Shown here: positions 8,014 to 16,607 of the stretch, in pieces | Position numbering within the stretch: position 1 is the first letter of the stretch | Layout: each line of letters starts with the position of its first letter | From: CAVPXC01 sp963709505 | GTDB lineage: Bacteria > Chloroflexota > Anaerolineae > JAAEKA01 | Assembly: GCA_963709505.1 (NCBI GenBank) | Contig: CAVPXC010000002.1 | Coordinates: forward strand, 62,001 to 126,000 | Reading direction: 5' to 3' | Length of the DNA: 64,000 nucleotides | Translations under genes and position numbers: made by a program | The notes under the pieces: generated by a model | Database searches by the model: none | Told to the model about the DNA's origin: nothing | What the model saw: the letters and a program-made list of their open reading frames with translations, nothing else

Positions 8014-9636
8014 GTGCTGCGCTCCCTCTCAATTTCGCATGTCAGCCGAGTCTCTGGCGCCCAGATTAGATGGCGTGCCGGAGGTGTTGCCGCGCGCTGG
8101 GAGCTGGTCGCGGTGCTGATAGGCGGCCTGGTCCTGCGCCTTGTCTTGTTGTGGCGTCCCGGCCTGCATCCCGACGAGGCCCTCTACGCCAGCTGGGCGC
8201 TGCGTATCGCCGACGGAAGTGACCCGACTTTGCTGGGCGTGTTCGTCGACAAGCCCCCTTTGCTTCTGTATCTGCTGGCCGGCCTGTTTCGGCTAGCAGG
8301 CTATCCCGGCGCAAACCTCACCGATCTAGCCAGCCTGGTCACCATCGCCAAGCTGGCGGCCGTTGGCGCAGCCCTGGTCGGCTTCGTGCTACTCTGGGCT
8401 GTGGCTCAACAGGTCTATAGCAGGCGGGCGGCATTTTATACGGTTGCTCTCTATGCCGTGTCACCACTGGCAGCACGGCTGTCCCCAACCGTGTTGACCG
8501 ACCCGTGGCTCGTCCTGTGGATGTTGCTGGGTTTGTGGGCGGCCCTCAAAGATCGACCCTGGCTTACTGGACTTGCTTGCGGTTTGGCCTATGCCACCAA
8601 ACAGCAGGCCGTGCTGTTGATTCCACTGATTTTGATGGTCTACTTTCTCAGCCCGCGCCTGCAGAGCGCTCCCAGCGACAACCCCAGATCATCTTCTCCC
8701 CGTCGCAGATCGCTGGGACGCGTGGTTGGCGGCTTCCTGCTCGTCTTCGCTATCGTCCTCTGGTGGGACAGCCTGCGTTGGCAATGGATGCCCAGCTTCT
8801 GGGAGCGCGGCGCAACGGCTTACGGTGGCCTGACGTGGGTGCACTGGAGCGATCTCCCTAAGCGGGTTGGCCAATGGGGCGAACTCCTGGGCTATGCGTT
8901 CGGATGGCCGATGCTGGCGCTGCTGGTGGTATGCAGCGTTATCGGCCTGCGACTGAGCAGACGCGGCCTGGGTGCGTTCGATCGACTACTGCTGGTCTTC
9001 GTGACCAGCTATCTGTTACTGCACCTGGTTACCACGATGGCCGCCTGGGATCGATACGTGTTACCCCTCGTGCCGCTGTTGGCGCTGGTGTTGGGGCACG
9101 GCTTGGCGTCGCTGTGGGATGCACTGGATCAGACTGGCCGGGTGGAGAGACATGTGGTCAATCCTATGGTGTCCAAAGCGCAGCCACAAAGGTGGCTGGC
9201 CGCTCTATTGGTAATGGCATTGGGTTACACCGCCTGGCTTGCAACGTTTAGCCATATCCCGGTCGGAGATGCGACGGCCTACGACGGCGCGGCACAAGTG
9301 TCTGAGCACGTTCGTCTGACGCAGCCGGAGGGCGCAATCCTCTATCATCATTGGTTGGGCTGGCACTATGGGTTCTACCTGGCCGGCGCGCGGGTCGATC
9401 TGCGGTATTGGGCGTCACCGGCTGATTTGGCAACAAAGGCCGCGGCCGATCGCAGCGAGCGCCAGTTGATCGCGTTTCCTGCCGGCAGAGACCGGCTGGG
9501 CGCGCAGCAGGCATTGGCTTCGGCCGGTCTTCGCCTTCAGCCCGATCTGACGGTGTTCCACCCAGACGGCACGCTTTCGGTCACCCTCTATCGCATCGTG
9601 CCGTCCGCGGTCGGAGCCTCTGAGCATGGAGAGTAG
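8014..9636 (+). CDS. GT39/PMT-like integral membrane glycosyltransferase
   Basis: This 540-aa multi-pass protein starts at a GTG 6 nt after the GT2 stop. After a basic N-terminus the first membrane span leads to GLHPDEALYASWALR, the acidic D-E motif of the first extracytoplasmic loop, and VDKPPLLLYLLAG, both typical of PMT/ArnT-like GT-C enzymes. Ten or eleven hydrophobic segments follow, then a C-terminal extracytoplasmic domain. The family transfers sugar from polyprenyl-phosphate donors to protein, lipid or glycan. The acceptor is unknown. It overlaps the next gene by 11 nt, so the three envelope genes form one operon. Confidence 0.85.
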   Translation: MLRSLSISHVSRVSGAQIRWRAGGVAARWELVAVLIGGLVLRLVLLWRPGLHPDEALYASWALRIADGSDPTLLGVFVDKPPLLLYLLAGLFRLAGYPGANLTDLASLVTIAKLAAVGAALVGFVLLWAVAQQVYSRRAAFYTVALYAVSPLAARLSPTVLTDPWLVLWMLLGLWAALKDRPWLTGLACGLAYATKQQAVLLIPLILMVYFLSPRLQSAPSDNPRSSSPRRRSLGRVVGGFLLVFAIVLWWDSLRWQWMPSFWERGATAYGGLTWVHWSDLPKRVGQWGELLGYAFGWPMLALLVVCSVIGLRLSRRGLGAFDRLLLVFVTSYLLLHLVTTMAAWDRYVLPLVPLLALVLGHGLASLWDALDQTGRVERHVVNPMVSKAQPQRWLAALLVMALGYTAWLATFSHIPVGDATAYDGAAQVSEHVRLTQPEGAILYHHWLGWHYGFYLAGARVDLRYWASPADLATKAAADRSERQLIAFPAGRDRLGAQQALASAGLRLQPDLTVFHPDGTLSVTLYRIVPSAVGASEHGE

Positions 9637-12600
9637 CGAGCGCCCCCATCCGTCGCGGGGTCGATGGGGGTGGCTGTTGGCCGCCGGCTTCCTGGCCGGC
9701 GGGATTTTGCTGGTCTTCTGGCGTCTCTTGCTGACCAACCGCGTGATGGCGACGGGCGACGCCTTAACCTATTTCACGCCCTACCGCGATTTTGCCAATT
9801 CCGCGCTGCGCGCAGGCCATCTTCCCCTCTGGAATCCCTACCTGTTCCTGGGCGTCCCCTTTTTGGCGAACCCCCAGGCTGCCGTTTTGTATCCGTTGCA
9901 CTGGCCTTTCGTGGGGTTGGACGCCGCGAAAAGTCTCGTCGCGTCTATGGGTCTCCACCTGTGGTTGGCTGGCTTGGGCATGCTTCTCTATGCCCGACGC
10001 GTAGCTGGATTGTCTTGGTTGCCCGCCGTGGCCGCCGGACTGGTGTTCAGCCTGAGCGGTTTCCTGGGCGCTCGTGCAGGCCAGATCAACCAACTAAGCG
10101 CCGTGGCCTGGCTCCCCTGGCTGCTTTGGCTGCTGGAGGAAGCGGATAACAACACACGCGCTGGCCGGCCACAGCAGCCATTCGTGGTCCAGAAACAAGA
10201 TCCCGCGTCACTCTTCGCGTGCCCACCATTCGATTTTCATCCTCGCGTTTGTGGGTTTGACGCTTGTCATGGCCCTGCAGCTACTGGCCGGCCACACTCA
10301 GACGTCGTTTATCAACCTCGTTGGATTGGGTCTGGCTGCGATCTGGCCAGCGGTGGCCGCGCTGCTAGCCTGGGGCGCCGCTCGCGTGCGGCGCTCAAAG
10401 GAGCCTTTGAATGTCGTTGCATTGCGAGCGGCGGGGCGCCGGTTGGTCGTGACGGTGGCTGCCGTGCTGCTGGCCGCATTACTGGCCGCGCCGCAGCTGC
10501 TGCCTACTTGGGAGCTGTCGCAACAATCGATCCGCGCCGGTGGACTAACATTCCGCGAGGCCGTGTCTTTTTCGCTCCAGCCCACCCGTCTGCTGTTCAC
10601 TTTGCTGCCTACCTACGGTGAAAACCTGGCGGATCGCTTCGGCACGCCGGCCTACGCCGAGTTCGTGGCGTATGTGGGCGTCACCGGTCTTGTGCTAGCG
10701 CTGTTGGGCCTGATCTCAGCCCGACGCGACCGCCAGGCCGGCCGGCTGGCTTCGCCTGTGGGGCTGGCAGCCGGCCTGGCGGTCGTCGGCTTGGCCTTGG
10801 CGTTCGGCCTTTACAACCCACTCACGTTTGTTCTGTACAAACTGGTGCCCGGCTTCGATCTTTTTCGTGCCCCGGCGCGCTGGATGATCTTGGCCCTCTT
10901 TGGCGTCAGCGTGCTCGCAGGGTACGGCCTGCAAGCCGTACCGTTTAACCTGCGCAAAGCGCCCGAACTCAAGCCCGCCTTCGCGGCGACCCATCAGCCG
11001 CAGGCGGATTCTGTCATACGCCGGTCTGGCCGGGCTCGGTCTGTTTCTGTTGCTCGTCCAGCAGTGGCCGGGCCGGTTGACGCTTCTGCTTTGGCTGTTG
11101 ACCGGGCTGATGGTGCTCGCGCTAGCCACCGGACGTAAGGGAGGAGCCTGGCGCCGCATCTTGCTCGTCGGCATGCTGCTGGCCGAGTTGACCGGCGCCA
11201 GCCTGGCGTTGGAGCACACTCGGCCCACCGCGCCGGAGGCCGTCAGCAGCCTGCGCACGGCGCCGGCCCATCTTCTGGCCGCGGCGAGAGAGGATCAGGC
11301 GGCAGGCCGCATTCCCGGCCGTTTCCTCAGCCTTTCCGGCATTACGTACGACCCCGGCGACCTGGCCGACATCCAGCAGATGCTCGGCCCGCAGCTGCCG
11401 GCGCAGGCCGTGTACGACTTCGTCGTGGCAACCAAGCTGCAGGAGATTGTGGCGCCCAACCTGCCGCTGCTGTGGCGGCTGCCGGCGGTGGACGGCTACG
11501 ACGGCGGTGTGCTACCGTTGCGCCGCTACGTAGATCTGCAAACGCTGTTCATCCCCGCCGACAAGCTGTCACCTGACGGCCGGCTACGCGAGCAGCTCGA
11601 GTTGATTCCTCCCGGCCGTTTGTTGCGACTGCTTGGCGTTGAACACGTCATCACCGATAAAGGCTTTGACGTATGGTATGACGGCGTGTATTACGACCTG
11701 GAGCTGAGCAACCGCCTGGAGACGGGCCAAATGGTCACTATCGAGCGGGCGGATCGCCTCGATGCCACCGCACTCGGCGTCTTCAGCCATTTGGAGGGCG
11801 CCGACAGCCTGCCGGCGGGCACTCCGGTGGTGGAGATTCAAGTCGAGAGCGGCGACGGCATGGAAGAGACCTTCGTGCTGCAAGCCGGCGTCGACACGGC
11901 CGAGGGGCGATGGACCGGCGTCGCGTCGCATCCTCAACCGGACAGCCGGCAGCCGTGGCCGCGTGAGCAAGGGGGATGGGACTATCTGGCCCGTCACGAG
12001 CTAACCACACCGATCACACCCAGGCGCCTGATCGTGCGTAATTTAGCTCCCGCCGGTACGTTGGTCTTGCGCGGCATCACGCTGCTGGACGATCGAACAG
12101 GAACGCACGCCGCGCTGACCCTACCCTCCGACGGTAACTTCCAGCGCGTTCATTCAGGGGACGTCAAGGATTATCGCACCCTTGACGCGCTGCCGCGGGC
12201 TTTTCTCGTCGGCCAGACGGCACTGGCGGCTGATGATCCCGGGGCCTTGGCGATCATGGCTGATGCCACGTTCGAGCCGGGCAAAAAGGCGGTGCTTTTC
12301 GAGCCTGAGATCACGAGTGCGGGCCTCTCTGCCCAGCTTCAATCGATCAAGCCGGCGGCCTCCACGGGCCGCGTAACGGTTAACAGCTACGAGCCGGAGC
12401 GAGTGGCCTTGCAGGTTGCCTTGCCGGCGCCCGGTGTGTTGGTCTTGTCAGACTCTTGGTATCCAGGGTGGCGGGCGACCCTGGACGGCCAGCCCGTGCC
12501 CGTGTTGCGCGCGAATCTGTTGTTTCGAGCGGTCATCGCGCCCGCGGGTGTGCATGATGTAGTGTTTGAGTACGAGCCAACCGAGTGGCGCGCCGGCCTC

Positions 12601-12711
12601 GTGGTTGCTTTGGCGGCAGGGCTTGTGTTGTTTGCGCTGCTGATCATCGCTGCGATTCGCACTCGGCGGAGTTCTAGCGGCAAGCGGTTCGACTTGGAGT
12701 TGGTTTTTTAG
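9626..12711 (+). pseudogene. YfhO-like large membrane protein, interrupted by two +1 frameshifts
   Basis: Three consecutive reading frames together make one protein of about 1028 aa. The first (from ATG 9626) holds GDALTYFTPYRDF and WNPYLFLGVPFLANPQ, the YfhO N-terminal loop. The second takes over near 10210-10250 and holds the middle membrane spans with FRAPARWMIL. The third takes over near 10960-11010 and ends with the extracytoplasmic beta-rich domain (LSDSWYPGWRATLDGQ) plus a final span at 12711. Both shifts are by one extra base. YfhO proteins are linked to glycosylation of lipoteichoic acid or other envelope polymers. This gene overlaps the GT39 gene. Assembly error is as likely as true decay, since all domains are well kept. 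Confidence 0.8.
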
Positions 12712-12734
12712 CTCAGTTTCAGCGGAGATAAGTC

Positions 12735-13302
12735 ATGGCTTTCTTCAACCGGGTCGTCACAACGCTTGTCATCGTGCTCCTCTGGGTAGGCGCCATTCTG
12801 TTAGCAGCGGTGCCAGATATCGCTCTGGCTTGGGCCAGGCAGGGGCTGGACTGGATCGAGCAGAGCCTGGCGCGCGCGGCTGCCATGGATCCGAGCTGGC
12901 TTTTCGGAGCGTTGCGCGCCGGCGTTATCGTGCTGGCCACCCTGCTCGCGTTGCTGCTTCTGCGGTGGGAGTGGCGCGGCAAACACACGCCGGTTGTGAA
13001 AGTCAGGACGGCCTCCGGCGGCGAAGCATCGGTTACCGCCGACTCGATCGCTCGGCGTCTTGCGTGGCACGTAGACCAGCTGGCCGACGTAATCAGCGTT
13101 ACCCCGCAGGTGCGCACGCGCGGTAGTGCGGTGGATGTCCAGCTTGACCTGCAGACTTCGCCCGATGTGGACATTCCAATGAAGACCGAGGAGGTCATCG
13201 CCCTGACGCGCGACGTCGTCCAGAACTCAAATGGGCTTGCAGGTCAACAAGGTAAAGGTCAATATCGAGCACGCACCCTACCCGTCGGCTCGGTTGGGCT
13301 AG
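12735..13302 (+). pseudogene. AmaP-like alkaline-shock membrane anchor protein with a +1 frameshift near its end
   Basis: The ATG at 12735 follows GGAGATAAGTC. Two N-terminal membrane spans (about 7-27 and 58-81) precede an Asp23-like domain: VKVRTASGGEASVTADSIARR, VDQLADVISVTPQVR and VDVQLDLQTSPDVDIP. In the open frame the tail becomes unrelated after VVQNSN. One base further (from 13231) the expected MGLQVNKVKVNIEHAPYP appears and stops at 13302. So the true gene probably ends at 13302 and the longer frame to 13319 is an artefact. AmaP anchors Asp23 near the membrane in Gram-positive bacteria; the role here is unknown. Confidence 0.75.
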
Positions 13303-13334
13303 GGTTCATACTAACGTGAAGGAGATTTCAACGT

Positions 13335-13757
13335 ATGGGATGGTTAGATTCAGTCAAGCGAGGTTTCAACAAGCCGGCGCCTGTTCATCAGCCCGATGAT
13401 CCGCAGCGCGCTGCGCCAGAGCCGGCTCCCCTGATCGTGCCGGAGATTCAGCCGGCCGATCTCATTGCGCTGCTGCGCGCGGGAACGGCCCCGAAATTCA
13501 TCGATTGCCGAGAACCCTTCGAGTGGCAGCAGGTGCGCATCCCAGGGAGCCTGCACATTCCAATGAACCAGATTCCGATGCGATTGACCGAGCTGGATAA
13601 GAATGAGGAATGGGTGGTGGTGTGTGCCCACGGAAATCGGTCGTACAGTGTGGCAGGCTATTTGATCGTCAACGGATACAAGGCTAGCAGTCTGGCCGGT
13701 GGCGTTACGGATTGGTGGATGCGAGGTGGCGAGGTTGAAAGCGATTCTCGTCGCTAG
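13335..13757 (+). CDS. Rhodanese-domain protein
   Basis: The ATG at 13335 is preceded by AAGGAG and gives 140 aa. A 35-residue Pro-rich tail leads to one rhodanese domain with FIDCREPFEWQQVRIPGSLHIPMNQI, the active-site loop VVVCAHGNRSYSVAGYL (Cys97) and the closing LAGGVTDWW. Such single domains transfer sulfane sulfur or act as redox or signalling modules. It follows the AmaP-like gene closely and may be cotranscribed. A 79-bp palindrome begins 36 bp after the stop and could act as the 3' hairpin. Confidence 0.87.
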   Translation: MGWLDSVKRGFNKPAPVHQPDDPQRAAPEPAPLIVPEIQPADLIALLRAGTAPKFIDCREPFEWQQVRIPGSLHIPMNQIPMRLTELDKNEEWVVVCAHGNRSYSVAGYLIVNGYKASSLAGGVTDWWMRGGEVESDSRR

Positions 13758-13792
13758 CGATAGCCCGAAAGGTTCGCACGGAGCGTCTTGTG

Positions 13793-13871
13793 GGGTGTAT
13801 TTCAAGTTGGGGGCAGACCCTTCGGGTTTTCCGCAAACCCGAAGGGTCTGCCCCCAACTTGAAATACGCCC
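13793..13871. repeat. 79-bp palindromic element, copy 1
   Basis: The arms of about 37 bp are almost perfectly complementary around a 5-nt centre (TCCGC). Each arm contains TATTTCAAGTTGGGGG and CAGACCCTTCGGGTTT. Two further copies at 21226-21304 and 25136-25214 differ by only a few bases. The single outer-arm change here (GTGT versus ACGC) keeps pairing through a G-U. Confidence 0.9.
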
Positions 13872-13886
13872 GTCTCGTGTGTCAAC

Positions 13887-13916
13887 TTGACAACGCCATC
13901 TGTGAACTCGTATAAT
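13887..13916 (+). promoter_or_regulatory. Strong promoter for the CBS-domain gene
   Basis: Perfect TTGACA (13887-13892) and perfect TATAAT (13911-13916) are 18 bp apart. It begins 16 bp after the palindromic element. Confidence 0.75.
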
Positions 13917-13977
13917 TGGGTCCACGCAAAGGAATCATCGGCATTGCTCGCCGCATCTCAGTCCTTGGAGGAACACC

Positions 13978-14385
13978 GTGACAGAAAAGCTTGTCAAGCA
14001 CATCATGCACAATGGCGTTATCGGCTGCAAGTCGGACACACCTTTGTCTGAGGTGGTGCGCATCCTTAGCGACACGGACATTCACGCTCTGGTTGTGACC
14101 GGTGACTTCGGCGAGGTAGTCGGCGTCGTCTCTCACATGGACATTATCCCACGTCATGGTGAGGATCTGACCCAGCTTACTGCTCGCGAGGTTATGACCA
14201 GCAAAGTGATCACTGTCACGCCCGAGGCCAAAGTGACTGAGGCGATCGACGTGATGGTAAAGAACCGGATCCATCGTCTGGTGGTCTCCGAGCCTGAGGG
14301 TGACAAGGTTCTTCCGGTCGGCGTGCTTTCTACGACGGACATCGTCCGCGAGATGCGCGGTTCCAAGTGGACATGGTATCTGTGA
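13978..14385 (+). CDS. Two-CBS-domain protein
   Basis: The GTG at 13978 has GGAGG 7 nt upstream, giving 135 aa. The protein is just a pair of CBS motifs: residues 5-60 (SEVVRILSDTDIHALVVT, VVGVVSHMDII) and 69-128 (AREVMTSKVITVTPEAKVTEAIDVM, VGVLSTTDIVREM). Bateman pairs like this bind adenosyl nucleotides and regulate a partner, which is not obvious here. A consensus promoter and a clean terminator mark it as a monocistronic, probably well-expressed gene. Confidence 0.88.
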   Translation: MTEKLVKHIMHNGVIGCKSDTPLSEVVRILSDTDIHALVVTGDFGEVVGVVSHMDIIPRHGEDLTQLTAREVMTSKVITVTPEAKVTEAIDVMVKNRIHRLVVSEPEGDKVLPVGVLSTTDIVREMRGSKWTWYL

Positions 14386-14431
14386 TTTGAAACGACAGTT
14401 GATGAGGATGGGCGGCAGGTACGGAAAAACG

Positions 14432-14466
14432 AACGTCCGAGGCAAATGGCCTCGGACGTTGTATTT
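14432..14466 (+). terminator. Rho-independent terminator of the CBS gene
   Basis: AACGTCCGAGGC (14432-14443) pairs perfectly with GCCTCGGACGTT (14449-14460) over a 5-nt loop, followed by GTATTT. Confidence 0.7.
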
Positions 14467-14532
14467 CCTGAAGTGCGTGAGATTGAGCCAGGCGAATTCG
14501 AGTGGATTCGAGCATGGTGCGTGCTGATGCAG

Positions 14533-15048
14533 CTAGCTTTGCCGCGTACCCTTCCAGTCCTGTAGCCACCGGCTAACGTCCGTTGAGCGATTTCGATAGC
14601 GCTGCCAATTCACCTTTCCCTGCAGCAAGATCTGACGCAAACTCTCTCGGCTGATGTCATCGATCGTGTTGCTCGAGATCAGGTAATCGCGCAGGGAGTT
14701 GAGCGTCCATGAGGTGCGCAATTGGCCGAGCTGACGGGGAGGCGTAGATGCGGCCTCGAGGATACGGGTGCGCATGTCCGGGTCGAACTTGCCGCGCGGG
14801 CCCGGCTTGCGTCGCGGTGGCTGAAGCCCTTTCATCCCGTGCTTATTGAAGCGAATGACCCACTTGCGGACCTTATCGACATGCAAGCCCACCATCGGGG
14901 CGATTTCCGGGACACGATAGCGCTCTTCCGAAGAAAGCAACACGATTAACGAGCGTTGCTTGAGTGTTTCATTGTTCCCTGCCATGATCTGCTGGATTAT
15001 GGCGCGTTCTTGATCGTCCAAAGGTCGTGCAAATAGCAACTTTGGCAT
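14533..15048 (-). CDS. Stand-alone HTH protein derived from the N-terminal half of an IS630-type transposase
   Basis: The ATG at 15048 follows AGGAGAGTCGAAT and gives 171 aa. The sequence matches the DNA-binding half of IS630 transposases: an HTH (RSLIVLLSSEERYRVPEIAPMVGL, VRKWVIRFNKHGMKGL), the hinge PPRRKPGPRGKF and a second winged helix (TSWTLNSLRDYLIS, SRESLRQILLQGKVNW). It stops where the DDE domain should begin, and I find no DDE remnant downstream in any frame. The good ribosome site suggests a domesticated DNA-binding protein rather than debris, but either is possible. Confidence 0.7.
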   Translation of the reverse strand: MPKLLFARPLDDQERAIIQQIMAGNNETLKQRSLIVLLSSEERYRVPEIAPMVGLHVDKVRKWVIRFNKHGMKGLQPPRRKPGPRGKFDPDMRTRILEAASTPPRQLGQLRTSWTLNSLRDYLISSNTIDDISRESLRQILLQGKVNWQRYRNRSTDVSRWLQDWKGTRQS

Positions 15049-15269
15049 ATTCGACTCTCCTGAATGCTCTATGGTCTGGCCAGGGCTGAGTGATGGCATA
15101 CGTAATGATCGTCACCGATCTTACCTGAAAAGCACATAGCCTGGAACAACGAATTGCCATGACTAAACCTCCATGAGTATATACGACCAACCTGCAAGAA
15201 TCAATAGTACGAAAGTACTATTTCTGGACAAATGGAATGCCCGCTCCGCAATACTCAACCAGATGGCTT

Positions 15270-15297
15270 TTGGTGTTTCACTTGGCGCGTGTATAAT
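15270..15297 (+). promoter_or_regulatory. Promoter for the FmdB zinc-ribbon gene
   Basis: TTGGTG (15270-15275) and perfect TATAAT (15292-15297) are 16 bp apart, about 75 bp before the start codon. Confidence 0.55.
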
Positions 15298-15372
15298 TGA
15301 AATTCGGGTTGGCTTAGCCCGCTTGAAGAATCTGGCCAACGGCCAGGAGAGTTAATTCCCAGGGCGTCAGAA

Positions 15373-15678
15373 ATGCCTGTATACGAGTACCAATGTACTA
15401 CCTGCCAGTTTCGTTTTGAGAAGTTTCAACGCTTCAGCGATGGGCCTCTTACTGTGTGCCCCAACTGCGGGGGACCCGTGCATCGAGTTATGCAGCCGGT
15501 TGGCGTTATCTTCAAAGGTTCCGGTTTCTACGTGACTGACAATCGCGGCAAATCCTCGACAATGCCGCCATCCAAGCGCGAGGGCGATGGCAAGCCCGAA
15601 GTCAAGTCGGGCGAGGGCGAGTCGTCATCCCCCGCCGTCGATTCTTCACCCAAAGCCGTCGAAAGCCCATCAAGCTGA
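15373..15678 (+). CDS. FmdB-family zinc-ribbon protein
   Basis: This 101-aa protein begins MPVYEYQCTTCQFRFEKFQ and has two CxxC knuckles (Cys8/Cys11, and Cys29/Cys32 in VCPNCGGP), then GVIFKGSGFYVTDNR, the full FmdB-type regulator signature. The last 40 residues are a Ser/Lys/Glu-rich tail. The family is widespread and its role is not settled. The ribosome site is weak. A bidirectional terminator follows. Confidence 0.88.
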   Translation: MPVYEYQCTTCQFRFEKFQRFSDGPLTVCPNCGGPVHRVMQPVGVIFKGSGFYVTDNRGKSSTMPPSKREGDGKPEVKSGEGESSSPAVDSSPKAVESPSS

Positions 15679-15702
15679 CGAGGTGTCTGCCGAGCGCGTC
15701 AC

Positions 15703-15738
15703 AAAAAAACGGCCTCACCCATGAGTGAGGCCGTTTGA
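15703..15738. terminator. Bidirectional rho-independent terminator
   Basis: AAACGGCCTCAC (15707-15718) pairs perfectly with GTGAGGCCGTTT (15725-15736), with a run of seven A before it and TTT at the end. It serves the FmdB gene (plus) and the convergent minus-strand gene. Confidence 0.8.
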
Positions 15739-15792
15739 CTCGACCCAGGTGCGCACGATGGCGCGCGTCCGCCAGTCTGCGCATCTTCCCTG

Positions 15793-16095
15793 TTAGAGTT
15801 GGAAACTGCCGCTGGCACGAACGACTTTCTGGTCGAAATTGCTGACGTACGTCAACAGTTGGTCGCGTAGCGCGCGCCAGTCATCACTGGCTAAGATACG
15901 GTTCATCGTTTCAGCATCGCTAGTGACGCCACCGGTCAGTATCTGGGGACCTTCGCCATAAACGGTGTACCATGCCTCCGTAGGCTGCAGGCCGAGCCGC
16001 ATTAGCTTCGGGGCAAACTCTCGCACGATGAACTCGAAATATGGCTGCTCGCGGCCGGTCTTGATATCCCAGCTCATCAACAGCTTCATCATCAT
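15793..16095 (-). CDS. Conserved-looking hypothetical protein, possibly a ferredoxin-like dimeric barrel
   Basis: Three successive ATG codons (16095, 16092, 16089) follow GAGGAGATTGTCGTT, giving about 100 aa. The sequence has the length and beta-alpha rhythm of a small dimeric alpha/beta barrel (KLLMSWDIKTGREQPYFEF, EAWYTVYGEGPQILTGGV, ALRDQLLTYVSNFDQKVV). I do not recognise a named family. It sits alone between a shared terminator and a repeat-rich gap. Confidence 0.65.
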   Translation of the reverse strand: MMMKLLMSWDIKTGREQPYFEFIVREFAPKLMRLGLQPTEAWYTVYGEGPQILTGGVTSDAETMNRILASDDWRALRDQLLTYVSNFDQKVVRASGSFQL

Positions 16096-16140
16096 AACGA
16101 CAATCTCCTCGGTATCGGGCTTGACCTACATTCGTTGCTC

Positions 16141-16168
16141 CGTCATGCCCGCTCAGGCGAGCATGACG
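16141..16168. repeat. Hairpin in a gene-free 510-bp gap
   Basis: CGTCATGC pairs with GCATGACG across 12 nt, followed by a degenerate CGGGCATCCATG-type motif that resembles dispersed REP-like sequences. The rest of 16096-16600 holds only this and the fold-back at 16453; I see no gene. Confidence 0.45.
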
Positions 16169-16452
16169 TTCATTTTACGCTGCGTCGTCGTGCCTGCGGT
16201 CATTCTCGCACACGCGGGAAACGCGGGCATCCATGTTGTTTCACAACGCTCTCTTAGCATACCAGTTCTACGCCGAATTCGACAAGTTCAGAATCCTCGC
16301 CTTTGAACGGATTATCCCCAGGACTGGAGGAAAGACAACTTGACACTACGCAAGGCGGCATCTACAATGAAAATGCGATAAACCTGCTCACCGAGGGGCC
16401 ATTCTACCCCATCTTGAACTCTTGGGCTTGGTCTCCGGTGTTGACTTCTGAT

Positions 16453-16555
16453 CGAGTGTATCTTCTCAATAATCCGAGGTAGGGGCGCGGCCTTGCGCCT
16501 GCGCGTCGGAGCGACCGCAAGGCCCTGGCCCCTACAAATTGAGAAGATACACTCG
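16453..16555. repeat. 103-bp fold-back element upstream of the transglutaminase gene
   Basis: The outer 18-bp arms are perfect: CGAGTGTATCTTCTCAAT (16453-16470) and its complement (16538-16555). Inner arms TAGGGGC...CGGCCTTGCG and CGCAAGGCC...GCCCCTA also pair, interrupted by small bulges. The element ends about 50 bp before the start codon. Confidence 0.8.
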
Positions 16556-16607
16556 AGCAAGTACAATCAGTGTGTGATTCACTGGATTAAGTAGGAGTAC
16601 TAGCCTC

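Noticed and set aside
15173..15355. Possible 60-aa gene between the HTH and FmdB genes
   Set aside because: No ribosome site and no family; the FmdB promoter (15270-15297) lies inside it.
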